DNA of 64,000 bases from Sphingobium sp. CAP-1 (GCF_009720145.1 NZ_CP046253.1:744001-808000); one strand, 5' to 3'. Positions 52,671-61,013 are shown, numbered from the stretch's first letter. Notes: generated by a model from the sequence alone, not told the origin. Numbers and translations: made by a program.

Positions 52671-53588
52671 ATGATGCAGCACAAGGATCGGGTCGCCTTC
52701 GTCACCGGGGGCGTATCGGGACTGGGATTCGGCATCGCCCGCGCCCTGTCCAATGCCGGCTTCCGCCTGGCGCTCAGCTATCGCAACCCGGACTATCGCG
52801 TGCAGGCCGCGCATTGGTTCGCCGAACAAGGCCGAGAAGCGCCGCTTTTCCTCGAACTGGACGTGACCGACCGGCCCCGCTTCGCCGAAGTCGCGGCGGC
52901 GATCGACGGGCATTTCGGCCGCCTCGACCTGCTGGTCAACAATGCCGGCATATCGGTATTCGGCCCGACCGATGCGGCGACCCACGCCGATTATGACTGG
53001 ATCATGGGCGTCAATTTTGGTAGCATTGCAAACGGCCTGGTGGCGCTGCTGCCGCTGGTCAAACGCACCGGGCCGGGCAGCCATATCGTCAATGTTGCGT
53101 CGATGGCCGCCTATCTGTCCGGGCCGCAGGCGGGCATCTACACCGCCAGCAAGTTCGCGGTGCGCGGCCTGACCGAAAGCCTGCGCGCCAATCTGGCGCC
53201 GCAGGGAATCGGCGTGTCGCTGCTCTGCCCCGGCCTTACCCGCACCAACGCCTGGGACAGCGCCTTCCGTCGCCCCGCCGCCTTCGCCGACAGCGGCTTC
53301 GGCGCGGTGGACGGCGATATGCTGACCCGCTTCGGCGCCGCCTTCGACCAGGGCATGGACCCGCTGGAAGTGGGCGAAAAATTGCTGCGCGGGGTTGAGG
53401 CCAATCGGGGGCTGATCTTCTCCCATCCCGAATATGCCGAGGATTTCCGCGAAATTTACGAAGCCTCGATCGCCGCCCTGCCCGACGAACCCGTGCCCGC
53501 GGGGCGGCTGGAGATCGAACGGCTACGGCGCGAGGCCCAGCGCGCGGCGAGGGCGGGACGCGCCATATCGCTGGCGGACCTGACATGA
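52671..53588 (+). CDS. short-chain dehydrogenase/reductase (1)
   Basis: 305 residues from MMQHKDRVAFVTGGVSGLGFGIARAL; the NAD(P)-binding TGGxxGxG motif, NNAGIS (about residue 92), catalytic Ser in VNVASMAAY and YTASK with Tyr/Lys are all intact. The C-terminus is about 50 residues longer than in a basic SDR, with an Arg-rich tail. It likely oxidises or reduces a side-chain alcohol of the aromatic substrate. The second ATG (52674) has better spacing to AGAGGA and may be the true start. Confidence 0.88.
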   Translation: MMQHKDRVAFVTGGVSGLGFGIARALSNAGFRLALSYRNPDYRVQAAHWFAEQGREAPLFLELDVTDRPRFAEVAAAIDGHFGRLDLLVNNAGISVFGPTDAATHADYDWIMGVNFGSIANGLVALLPLVKRTGPGSHIVNVASMAAYLSGPQAGIYTASKFAVRGLTESLRANLAPQGIGVSLLCPGLTRTNAWDSAFRRPAAFADSGFGAVDGDMLTRFGAAFDQGMDPLEVGEKLLRGVEANRGLIFSHPEYAEDFREIYEASIAALPDEPVPAGRLEIERLRREAQRAARAGRAISLADLT

Positions 53589-53713
53589 GCAGGCCCGGCA
53601 CGGCCTGAACCAGTTACCCGGCCTGATAGGATAGTTGCTGGCCTGTTATGCCGGCGGCTTATTTGCGATCCCTTGCCCCAGCCCCGCAAAGGGGAACAGA
53701 CGAGGAGAGCGAC

Positions 53714-54226
53714 ATGCCGCGAAATGCTCCTATGATCCATGCGGTGAGCCAGCCGGCTTTCACCGATTATCCCGAATATCGCACCGACAATGTCGTCGAT
53801 CTGGCGATCCCGCCCCGGCGAACGCGCGCGCGCGTGGTGGCGCTGGATCATTTCAACGTCGTCGTCGCCGATCTCGACCGCAGCGAGGCTTTCTATCGCG
53901 ACATGCTGTCGCTGGAGAGCTGCGCCCCGCCCTGTCCGCTCAGCCGGGATACGGCGCGCTGGATCTATGATGACGGCGACCGGCCAATCCTGCACCTCAA
54001 CAGCCGGGATGCGCCGCGCGTCGCGGGCCGGGACGACTGGAGCGGCGACACCGGCGCGGTGCATCATATCGCGCTGCGCTGCGAGGGGCATGACGATATC
54101 TGCGCCCGGCTGGACCGGGCCGGCCATGGCTATCAGACCAATCTGATCGATTCGATCGGCCTGCGGCAGATTTTCGTGCGCGACCCCGATGGCGTGCTGC
54201 TGGAACTGAATTTTTTCGATGAATGA
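53714..54226 (+). CDS. VOC (glyoxalase/dioxygenase fold) family protein
   Basis: 170 residues from MPRNAPMIHAVSQPAFTDYPEYR with GAGGAG upstream. The fold begins at VVALDHFNVVVADLDRSEAFYRDML, with metal-type His in LDHFN, and continues with GAVHHIALRCEGHDDICARL (His) to RQIFVRDPDGVLLELNFF (Glu). The three likely metal ligands are present, so an enzyme role (lyase, isomerase or extradiol dioxygenase-like) is possible. An N-terminal stretch of about 40 residues precedes the fold. Confidence 0.8.
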   Translation: MPRNAPMIHAVSQPAFTDYPEYRTDNVVDLAIPPRRTRARVVALDHFNVVVADLDRSEAFYRDMLSLESCAPPCPLSRDTARWIYDDGDRPILHLNSRDAPRVAGRDDWSGDTGAVHHIALRCEGHDDICARLDRAGHGYQTNLIDSIGLRQIFVRDPDGVLLELNFFDE

Positions 54227-54259
54227 TTTTACGTCGAATGGAACATCCGACGTAAAATC
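54225..54259. terminator. bidirectional terminator between VOC and SDR genes
   Basis: A perfect 12-bp stem, GATTTTACGTCG (54225-54236) with its complement at 54248-54259, and an 11-base loop. It starts inside the VOC stop codon. AT-rich ends give short T-tracts in both directions between the convergent genes. Confidence 0.8.
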
Positions 54260-54302
54260 ACGAAAAACAAAGGACAATGATCCGATCTGATCGGGCCATA
54301 TT

Positions 54303-55049
54303 TTAGATCCGCAGCGTGCCCAGCACGCCGCCGTCGACCGCCCAGCTCTGGCCGGTGACATGCGATGCCTCGTCCGACAGCAGGAAGGACGCGACGCGGG
54401 CCAGTTCCCCGGCGCGGCCGGTGCGCTGCTGCGGCACCTGTGCCGCGATATGGGCGAGCGCGTCGGACGGCAGCGCCGCGAACATCTCGGTGTCGATGAA
54501 GCCGGGGATGATGCAATTGCTGCGCACGCCCGATGGCGCGGCTTCCAGCGCGACGGCGCGGGCCAGCCCCAATACGCCATGTTTCGACGCGACATAGGCG
54601 GCGTTATTGGCCATGCCCCGTTCGCTGGCGAGGCTGCCGGTAATCAGGATCGCGCCGCGCCCGCGCTGCTTCATGCCCGGCAGCACCCGCGCGATGGCAT
54701 GAAAGGGCGCCAGCAGGTTGACCGCCAGCACCTGCGCCAGATCCGCCGGCCTATATTCCTCGATCGGGGCGAAGGCGCCGCCGATCCCGGCATTCAGGAA
54801 CAGCCCGTCGATCGGCCCGCCATCCGCCGCCGCCCGGTCCAGCGCCGCCGCGCTGGCCGCCGGATCGGCGACATCAACCGCAATCCAGCGCGCCTGCGGA
54901 CCCAGCGTTGCGGCGAGGTCCGCCAGCCGGTCGGCGCGACGCGCCATCAGCGTGACCGATCCGCCCTCCGCCGCGATCCGTTCGGCCGTGGCGCGGCCGA
55001 TCCCGCTCGATGCGCCGGTGATGACGATATGGCGGCCCTGATGGCGCAT
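54303..55049 (-). CDS. short-chain dehydrogenase/reductase (2)
   Basis: 248 residues from MRHQGRHIVITGASSGIGRATAERIA. Classical SDR: TGASSGIG (about 10-17), NAGIGG, Ser in LITGSLASERG, YVASKHG with Tyr/Lys, and a C-terminus SHVTGQSWAVDGGVLGTLRI. NAD(P)-dependent oxidoreductase of an alcohol or keto substrate. Start at 55049 has GAGAG seven bases upstream; an ATG two codons before is poorly spaced. It is downstream of the TonB-receptor gene on the same strand, after a strong hairpin. Confidence 0.88.
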   Translation of the reverse strand: MRHQGRHIVITGASSGIGRATAERIAAEGGSVTLMARRADRLADLAATLGPQARWIAVDVADPAASAAALDRAAADGGPIDGLFLNAGIGGAFAPIEEYRPADLAQVLAVNLLAPFHAIARVLPGMKQRGRGAILITGSLASERGMANNAAYVASKHGVLGLARAVALEAAPSGVRSNCIIPGFIDTEMFAALPSDALAHIAAQVPQQRTGRAGELARVASFLLSDEASHVTGQSWAVDGGVLGTLRI

Positions 55050-55069
55050 TCTCATTCTCTCGAAGAATG

Positions 55070-55100
55070 ACGCGCCGGGCGACGATGCCGCCCGGCGCGT
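55070..55100 (-). terminator. hairpin after the second TonB-dependent receptor
   Basis: ACGCGCCGGGCG (55070-55081) and its complement (55089-55100) form a 12-bp stem with a seven-base loop, eight bases past the receptor stop. A short T-containing stretch follows on the minus strand. Confidence 0.7.
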
Positions 55101-55107
55101 GTCGGGA

Positions 55108-57516
55108 TCAGAAGCTCTTGCGCACGCTCACCGCCCATTCGCGCGGCCGGCCGACCGTGCTGTAACCGGTGCCGGCGGTCGCATAGAGGGCGGTGAAGCG
55201 CAGCGGCAGCAGATAATATTTGTCGAACAGATTCTGCACTTCGAACGAGATGGACAGATCATTGTCGGCATTGCGCCAGGTCAGCCGCGCATTGGCCAGG
55301 ACATAATCGGGATTATAGTCCAGCGGCACGGTGGCGTTCAGCCGGCCGATGCTCTGCTTGCCGATATAGTTCATGTCGAAACGCGGCGTGATCGATCCCG
55401 AAGCACCCAGTTCCGCCTTATATTGAATGCCCATGCTGCCGCGCCAGTTGGGCGTGGTGATCGGGTCGCCAATCTTGATGCCGCCGCCCACGACCTGGTC
55501 GATCCGGTCCCAGGCGCCGTCGATCCAGCTCAGCGACGCGTCGATATCCAGGCCGTGGACCGGGCTGCTGCTGAGTTCCGCCTCCAGACCATACATATGC
55601 CCGTCGCCGGCATTCTGCACCGCCGCGCAGGGGCTGGTGCTGGTGCCGATCGGCACCCCGTCCAGCACCGAACAGTCGGCGATCGGCAACTGGATATTCT
55701 TGTAATCATTATAGAAGCCCGAAATGTTCAACCGCACCCGACGGCCGAAAAAGTCGGTCTTGATGCCCGCTTCATAGGCGGTGAGCGTTTCGGGATCGAA
55801 CGCGCCATTGACCGCCTGCGACGCGGTGAAGGGACGCGCGACGACGCCACCGCCCTTGAAGCCGGTGCTGACGGTGACATAGGCCATGAAGCTGGGGTTG
55901 AAACGATAGTCCGCGGACAGGCGCCAGTCGAGCCGGTTGCCATTATAGACCGCCTTCAGCCCGTTGAGCTTGCCGACGCCGAAGGGATCGCTCAGCGTGC
56001 CGCCGGTCAGGTTCTGGCGGACGAAGGTATAATCCTTATGCTCGTCGGTATAGCGCAGGCCGCCGGTCAGCGTCAGCGCCTCGGTGGGATGCAGGATCAC
56101 TGTGCCAAACGCCGCCTTGCTGTCGGCGTTGACCGGGTCGTTGCCCTGGAATTGCAGCAGGCAGAAGCCCGCGCCGCCGCACACGGCATAGTCGATGTAG
56201 CGAATGTCCTGCCGCGTGAAATAGGTCGTCTTTTGATCGCTGTAGAAGCCGCCGACGGTCCATTCGGCAAAGTCGCCAATCTTGCCCGACAGGCGCAATT
56301 CCTGGCTGAAGAAGCGGAAATGCAGGTCATTATAGCCCGCCCCCACCAGATGCGGATTGGGCGTGAAATCATCGTCCGTGCCGAAGGTCTGGTGATATTT
56401 GCGATAGGCGGTGATCGACTGCAACGACACGGACGGGCTGAACGTGTAGCTCAGATTGCTCGACACGCCCCAGCCGGTGAACATCGTTTCGTTGGGCATA
56501 TAATAGGATTCGGACACCTGCCCGCCCGCCGGCACATAGAAGCTGGCATAGGTACAGAAACGGCCGCACATGAAATTGATGCCGTCGGTCTTGGCGGTAT
56601 TGTTCAATGTCAGCACATTGGCGGCATTGGTCTGCTTTTCATAGGTATAGTCGCCGATGACGGTCCAGTCGAGCTTGTCGTTCGGCGCGAAGCGCAGCGA
56701 TCCGCGCACCCCGGTATAGTTTTTGCCGCCCAGCTTGTCGGTGACGCAATTGGATGGCGTCGACGGATTGGCTCCGATGCCCAGCGCATTGCCGGGATTG
56801 GCGCAGCCATAGTCGATCTGCTTCACATAACCGTCCTGCTCCTTATGCACGGCGGCGATGCGGGCGAACAGGCTGTCGGTCAGCGCGAAATTGGCGCTGC
56901 CGCGCAGGTCCACGCGGTTGCGCGCGCCATAGGCGGCCTCCACCGTTCCGCTGGTTTCGGCGGTCGGCTTGGCGGAAAACAGCTTGATCGCGCCGCCGAT
57001 CGAGTTGCGGCCGGTCAGCGTCCCCTGCGGCCCGCGCAGCACCTCGACCCGGTCGAGATCGAGCAGATCCATGATCGATCCGGTCAGGCTGGCATAATAG
57101 ACATCGTCGACATACATGCCCACGCCCGGCTCATAGGCGGGGTTGAAGTCATATTGGCCGATGCCGCGAATATAAACGGCCATGGATGAACCGAAAGCAC
57201 CGCCCATCTGGGTCAACTGCACGTTGGGCGCCTGCGCGGCGATCTGCGAAATGTCGGTCTGGTTGCGCGATGCGAGCAGATTGGCGTCGATCGCGGTGAT
57301 CGCGATCGGCGTGTCCTGCAAATTCTGCGAACGGAACTGGGCAGTGACGATGATCTCGGCAACCCCCGCGCCCTGATCGGGCTGATCGGCCGGCTGCGGC
57401 GCGGCCGGCTGCGCGCCCTGGCCCTGCGCCAGAGCCGGCGTGCCGGCGATCAGCGCGGCGGCGGGAATCGTGGCAAGCAGCAGGCTGTGCAGACGTGCCT
57501 TGGTAAAGCTGTGCAT
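55108..57516 (-). CDS. TonB-dependent receptor of the catabolic island
   Basis: 802 residues from MHSFTKARLHSLLLATIPAAALIAGTPALAQ (signal peptide). The plug has VAEIIVTAQFRSQNLQDTPIAITAI, as in sphingomonad 'TonB box + DTPIAI' receptors, then YIRGIGQYDFNPAYEPGVGMYVDDVYY and VEVLRGPQGTLTGRNSIGGAIKL. The barrel ends REWAVSVRKSF. Receptors of this type import sterols, aromatics and lignin dimers as well as iron complexes. It sits in the island behind operator site 5, so it likely brings the substrate across the outer membrane. Confidence 0.92.
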   Translation of the reverse strand: MHSFTKARLHSLLLATIPAAALIAGTPALAQGQGAQPAAPQPADQPDQGAGVAEIIVTAQFRSQNLQDTPIAITAIDANLLASRNQTDISQIAAQAPNVQLTQMGGAFGSSMAVYIRGIGQYDFNPAYEPGVGMYVDDVYYASLTGSIMDLLDLDRVEVLRGPQGTLTGRNSIGGAIKLFSAKPTAETSGTVEAAYGARNRVDLRGSANFALTDSLFARIAAVHKEQDGYVKQIDYGCANPGNALGIGANPSTPSNCVTDKLGGKNYTGVRGSLRFAPNDKLDWTVIGDYTYEKQTNAANVLTLNNTAKTDGINFMCGRFCTYASFYVPAGGQVSESYYMPNETMFTGWGVSSNLSYTFSPSVSLQSITAYRKYHQTFGTDDDFTPNPHLVGAGYNDLHFRFFSQELRLSGKIGDFAEWTVGGFYSDQKTTYFTRQDIRYIDYAVCGGAGFCLLQFQGNDPVNADSKAAFGTVILHPTEALTLTGGLRYTDEHKDYTFVRQNLTGGTLSDPFGVGKLNGLKAVYNGNRLDWRLSADYRFNPSFMAYVTVSTGFKGGGVVARPFTASQAVNGAFDPETLTAYEAGIKTDFFGRRVRLNISGFYNDYKNIQLPIADCSVLDGVPIGTSTSPCAAVQNAGDGHMYGLEAELSSSPVHGLDIDASLSWIDGAWDRIDQVVGGGIKIGDPITTPNWRGSMGIQYKAELGASGSITPRFDMNYIGKQSIGRLNATVPLDYNPDYVLANARLTWRNADNDLSISFEVQNLFDKYYLLPLRFTALYATAGTGYSTVGRPREWAVSVRKSF

Positions 57517-57592
57517 CTCGGTCCTCTCCTGAACCGGCGCCGACGCCTTTTGCGTCGTTCGCCTTGAGTCCGCCCCCTCGATCGGACGGCAT

Positions 57593-57613
57593 GTTGTTTG
57601 TATGACATACAAT
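57593..57613. promoter_or_regulatory. 21-bp operator-like site 5 (TonB receptor/CmcJ-like gene)
   Basis: On the minus strand it starts ATTGTATGTCATACAAACAA and agrees with site 2 at 18 of 21 positions; TTGTATGACATACAA on the plus strand is a perfect odd-centred palindrome. It lies 77 bases before the receptor start and 145 bases before the divergent oxygenase gene. Confidence 0.7.
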
Positions 57614-57758
57614 ATAAGGATGGCAAGAGCGTTATAACGAACGGTATGGATTTTCCTGTCGCCGGTGGATGCGAATCGCCGGCCGAACGATCCGCGCCAC
57701 CGCTCAATCTGCCGGCCGATGCAATGATAAGATATTCATTAATAAAGGAGGATTGCCG

Positions 57759-58532
57759 ATGAACGGGATCATGGCGACGATCAATTATGGCGATCGGGCA
57801 GGGGGACGCATGGCCTATCGGGCCAATGATTCATCGCGCGACACAGTGTGTCTGGCCCCCGAAATCATGCCGATCACCGATATGCGCGGGGTTGAAACCC
57901 ATCTCGATTCCGAAGGGTTTCAAATGATTTTTTGCGATCCCGCCGGGCTGGAGGATGAAGCCGGCGCTATCGGGGCGCTGCTGCGCGCGCAGTGCGGGGC
58001 CGATCTGGTGGTGCCGACCGGCCAGCCCGTCCGCCGATTCGCGGAACGATCCGACCTGTCCGGCCGGCTCGACAACAGCCGCCCGGCCCGCTTCGCCCAT
58101 GTCGACATATCGGACGGCACGGCCCGCACCTTTTCCGCCCGTTCCTTGCCACCGGGCAGCCCCGCGCCGGTTCGCAGCGCCCATTATAATTTGTGGCGCG
58201 TCACATCGCCCGCGCCGCAAGATGTGCCGCTGGCGCTATGTGACGCGCGCACCGTTGCCGCCGCCAGCCTGCTGCCCGCCGATGCGATCTTCGACCGGGA
58301 CGGCGTGGATATCTGGTCGTTCGAAGGGCTGGTCTGCGCGCATGATCCGGGCCATCGCTGGTGCTGGTTCAGCGACATGGGACCGGGCGAGGCGATCCTG
58401 TTCAAGACCTGGGACAGCGATCCCGCGCGCGCCCATTGCGTGCCGCATGTCGCCTTCGATAACCCGCTGGCGCCCGCCGATACGCCGCCCCGCGCCTCGG
58501 TGGAGATGCGCGCCATCGCTTACTGGTTCTGA
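57759..58532 (+). CDS. CmcJ/NvfI-type Fe(II)/2-oxoglutarate-dependent oxygenase-like protein
   Basis: 257 residues with AAAGGAGG before the ATG. Family text: HVDISDGTA (His114, Asp116), YNLWRVTSPAPQDVPLALCDARTV, DIWSFEGLVCAHDPGHRWCWFSDMGPGEAILFKTWDSD, then CVPHVAFDNP (His230) and PRASVEMRAIAYWF (Arg). These form a 2-His-1-Asp iron triad plus an Arg for 2-oxoglutarate. The family is known mainly from fungal natural-product pathways (AsaB, NvfI) and CmcJ of cephamycin synthesis. Here a hydroxylation, demethylation or ether-cleaving step on the aromatic substrate is possible. Substrate unknown. Confidence 0.82.
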   Translation: MNGIMATINYGDRAGGRMAYRANDSSRDTVCLAPEIMPITDMRGVETHLDSEGFQMIFCDPAGLEDEAGAIGALLRAQCGADLVVPTGQPVRRFAERSDLSGRLDNSRPARFAHVDISDGTARTFSARSLPPGSPAPVRSAHYNLWRVTSPAPQDVPLALCDARTVAAASLLPADAIFDRDGVDIWSFEGLVCAHDPGHRWCWFSDMGPGEAILFKTWDSDPARAHCVPHVAFDNPLAPADTPPRASVEMRAIAYWF

Positions 58533-58535
58533 AAC

Positions 58536-58567
58536 AGGGCCGCCGGGCATGACACCCAGCGGCCCTT
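58536..58567. terminator. bidirectional hairpin between the CmcJ-like gene and the epimerase
   Basis: AGGGCCGC (about 58538-58545) pairs with GCGGCCCT (58559-58566), with an inner partly paired CGGG/CCCA loop. It lies between convergent genes, and a short T/A stretch follows on each side. Confidence 0.6.
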
Positions 58568-58573
58568 AAAGGC

Positions 58574-59572
58574 TCAGACGACCTGGAACCCGGCCCAGAA
58601 GGGATCGGCGCGGTCGATCCAGATGGTGTTGAAACCCGTCGCCACCGCCGATCCTTCGATGGACGGGATGATCGCCGGCTGGTCGCCCAGCATCGCCGGC
58701 GCTTCGACCCGGCCGATGAAGCGGCTGCCAATATAGCTTTCATGGACGAAGCGATCGCCCACCTTGAGCCGCCCCGACGCCGCCAGATGCGCCAGCCGCG
58801 CCGACGTGCCGGTGCCGCAGGGGCTGCGATCGATCGCCTTGTCGCCGTAAAAGACGGCGTTGCGGCCGTCCGCGCCCTCGCCCTTCGGCCTGTCGGCCCA
58901 CAATATATGGCTGACGCCGCGGATCGTCGGATCGACCGGATGCACCGGCTCATAGCGCGCCCGCACCGCCTCGCGAATGCGTCCGCTGAGGTCAATCAGC
59001 CGCGCCGCGCCCAGATCGTCAAGGCCGGTATAGGCGCCCTGCGGCTCGATGATCGCATAATAATTGCCGCCATAGGACACATCGATCGACAGCGGACCAA
59101 TGCCATCGACATCGACCTTTATCCCCGTCGCCGCGACATAGGCCGGAACATTGGTGATGCGCACCGCGCTCACCTTCTGCCCCTCCGTCTCATAGGCGAT
59201 GTCGATCACGCCGGCCGGCACCTCGACCTTCAGCCGGCCCGGCGTCGCGGGCTGGATCAGCCCATGCTCCAGCCCGAACGTCACCATGCCGATCGTGCCA
59301 TGCCCGCACATGGGCAGGCAGCCGCTCGTCTCGATGAACAATATGCCGATGTCGTTCTGCGGGTCGCAGGGCGGATAGAGGAAGCCGCCCGACATCATGT
59401 CATGCCCGCGCGGTTCGAAGCATAGGCCGGTGCGTATCCAGTCGAACCGGGTCAGGAAATCCTGCCGCCGCTGCGACATGGACGCGCCCTTGAGCAGCGG
59501 CGCCCCGCCCGCGACCAGGCGGACGGGGTTTCCGGCGGTATGGCCGTCGATGCAGAAGAAAGTGTGACGCAT
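58574..59572 (-). CDS. 4-hydroxyproline 2-epimerase (proline racemase family)
   Basis: 332 residues starting MRHTFFCIDGHTAGNPVRLVAGG, the usual start of hydroxyproline epimerases. The two catalytic thiols are at Cys89 (LPMCGHGTIG) and Cys252 (RSPCGTGTSARL). Presence of both thiols makes it a racemase/epimerase and not a trans-3-hydroxyproline dehydratase, where the second is Thr. It converts trans-4-hydroxy-L-proline to cis-4-hydroxy-D-proline. The DHDPS-family deaminase gene lies 12 bases upstream on the same strand. Confidence 0.92.
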   Translation of the reverse strand: MRHTFFCIDGHTAGNPVRLVAGGAPLLKGASMSQRRQDFLTRFDWIRTGLCFEPRGHDMMSGGFLYPPCDPQNDIGILFIETSGCLPMCGHGTIGMVTFGLEHGLIQPATPGRLKVEVPAGVIDIAYETEGQKVSAVRITNVPAYVAATGIKVDVDGIGPLSIDVSYGGNYYAIIEPQGAYTGLDDLGAARLIDLSGRIREAVRARYEPVHPVDPTIRGVSHILWADRPKGEGADGRNAVFYGDKAIDRSPCGTGTSARLAHLAASGRLKVGDRFVHESYIGSRFIGRVEAPAMLGDQPAIIPSIEGSAVATGFNTIWIDRADPFWAGFQVV

Positions 59573-59584
59573 CGCCGCTTTCTA

Positions 59585-60499
59585 TCAGGCCGCAGCCGCG
59601 ATCGACAGGTCCGGCCGGGTCGCGGCGGCCTTTTCGACCATCGCGATCACTTCGGCGCGGCGTTCGCCCTGCAACACATAGCGCGGCGGCAGCACCCGTT
59701 CCGACCCGCGCCCCATGATTTCCTCGGCCAGCTTGATCGACTGGACCAGATCATGTTCGGCGTCGAGATGCAGCAGCGGCATGAACCAGCGATAGATTTC
59801 CATCGCCTTGGCATGGTCGCCCCGCTGGAAAGCGGCGACCAGTTCGACCGATTCCTTGGGGAAGGCGTTGGTCAGGCCCGATACCCAGCCCTGCGCGCCC
59901 AGATACAGGCCTTCCAGCGCGACATCGTCCAGCCCGGCGAACAACGTATAACGATCGCCAAAGGCGTTGCGGAAATCGGTGAAGCGGCGGGTATCCGGCG
60001 CCGATTCCTTGACCGCGACGATATTCTTCACGTCGATCAGGGCGGTCAGCACCTCCTGGTCGATCACCGTGCGATAGGCGGGCGGGTTGTTGTAGAGCAT
60101 GATCGGCAGGCCGGTCTGGTCGGCAACGCCCTTGAAATGCGCGACCAGTTCATGCGCCTTGGGCACATAGACCATCGGCGGCAGCAGCATCAGCCCGTCC
60201 GCGCCGGCCTTCTCCGCCGCCTGCGCATAACGCACGGCGCGGCGGGTGTCATATTCCGACACGCCGGTAATGACCGGCACCCGGCCCGCCACGACTTCCA
60301 CGATCGCCGACAGGACCGTCACCTTCTCGTCATAGTCGAGCGAGTTGTTTTCACCCACGGTGCCGAGTGCGATCACGCCGGTCACGCCGTCCTTGATCAG
60401 ATCGTCGACGACGCGCTGCGTGTCGGCGAGGTCGATCGACAGATCCGCCCGCAACTGCGTGGTGACTGCCGGGAAAACGCCCTTCCAACCGATTGCCAT
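59585..60499 (-). CDS. DHDPS/NAL family protein, probable pyrroline-4-hydroxy-2-carboxylate deaminase
   Basis: 304 residues from MAIGWKGVFPAVTTQLRADLSID. The class I aldolase fold has GTVGENNSL (about 47-54), Tyr136 in PIMLYNNPPAY and Schiff-base Lys164 in NIVAVKESAPDT. Next to a hydroxyproline epimerase, this family member is normally the deaminase LhpC/HypD that gives 2-oxoglutarate semialdehyde. A dihydrodipicolinate synthase or KDA dehydratase role is less likely from context. A perfect 18-bp palindrome is 32 bases before the start. The D-hydroxyproline dehydrogenase that must act before it is not in the window. Confidence 0.85.
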   Translation of the reverse strand: MAIGWKGVFPAVTTQLRADLSIDLADTQRVVDDLIKDGVTGVIALGTVGENNSLDYDEKVTVLSAIVEVVAGRVPVITGVSEYDTRRAVRYAQAAEKAGADGLMLLPPMVYVPKAHELVAHFKGVADQTGLPIMLYNNPPAYRTVIDQEVLTALIDVKNIVAVKESAPDTRRFTDFRNAFGDRYTLFAGLDDVALEGLYLGAQGWVSGLTNAFPKESVELVAAFQRGDHAKAMEIYRWFMPLLHLDAEHDLVQSIKLAEEIMGRGSERVLPPRYVLQGERRAEVIAMVEKAAATRPDLSIAAAA

Positions 60500-60530
60500 A
60501 GATGTTCTTCCTGCCTTTTCTGATAATCTA

Positions 60531-60548
60531 AATATCGTATACGATATT
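60531..60548. promoter_or_regulatory. 18-bp perfect palindrome, GntR-type operator
   Basis: AATATCGTATACGATATT is a perfect palindrome centred on GTATAC, a core favoured by FadR-subfamily GntR proteins. It lies in the space before the deaminase gene. A related copy lies before the TonB receptor at 63849-63866. Confidence 0.75.
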
Positions 60549-60586
60549 ACGTTGGCGCTTGCAACGGATTTTTTGCAGTGCGGCAA

Positions 60587-60973
60587 TCATTTGCCGGCGG
60601 GCGCATCGGGGATCGGATCATCAACGTCGCCGGCAAAGGGCTGAAGATGATCGATGACGCAGAGCGGCCCCGGAATCTGGCTGGGCGTCGCCAGCGCCCG
60701 CACCTTGTCGCCCTCGCAATAGCCTGCGCCCGTCGTCTCCACGCTGGCGGTGGCGAAGCGGTTGAGGCCGGGACAGGCGCCGCCCTTGAATATGGCGATA
60801 TAACTTTGCCGCCGATCCGGCTGCCCCCGAAAATAGAGCCGCCCGTCGTCGCGCACCACCGGCGCGGCCACCCGGCTTTGCAGGACGCAACGCCTTTCGG
60901 CCGGCCTGGCGATCGCCGGAACCGCCGTCGCCAACGCAAGAAGGCCGACCAGGGGCCAGTTATGCAACGCCAT
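60587..60973 (-). CDS. small exported protein of unknown function
   Basis: 128 residues from MALHNWPLVGLLALATAVPAIARPAERRC; a signal peptide is probably cleaved near AIA-RPA. The mature part has four Cys (RRCVLQS, GACPGLN, GYCEGDK, PLCVIDH), enough for two disulfides, and ends in an acidic/Pro tail. GGGAG seven bases upstream sets the ATG at 60973. No known domain is recognised. It lies between the receptor and the enzyme genes on the same strand. Confidence 0.65.
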   Translation of the reverse strand: MALHNWPLVGLLALATAVPAIARPAERRCVLQSRVAAPVVRDDGRLYFRGQPDRRQSYIAIFKGGACPGLNRFATASVETTGAGYCEGDKVRALATPSQIPGPLCVIDHLQPFAGDVDDPIPDAPAGK

Positions 60974-61013
60974 CGTCATTCTCCCGTTCGGCATGATCCG
61001 CCCTTTTCCTCAT

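Noticed and set aside
55099..57189. 696-codon plus-strand frame opposite the second TonB receptor
   Set aside because: Shadow frame with Arg/Ala/His-rich composition and no domain.
59585..60499. DHDPS-family gene as the missing L-KDA dehydratase of the arabinose pathway
   Set aside because: It is adjacent to a hydroxyproline epimerase and 43 kb away from the sugar genes, so the deaminase role fits better.
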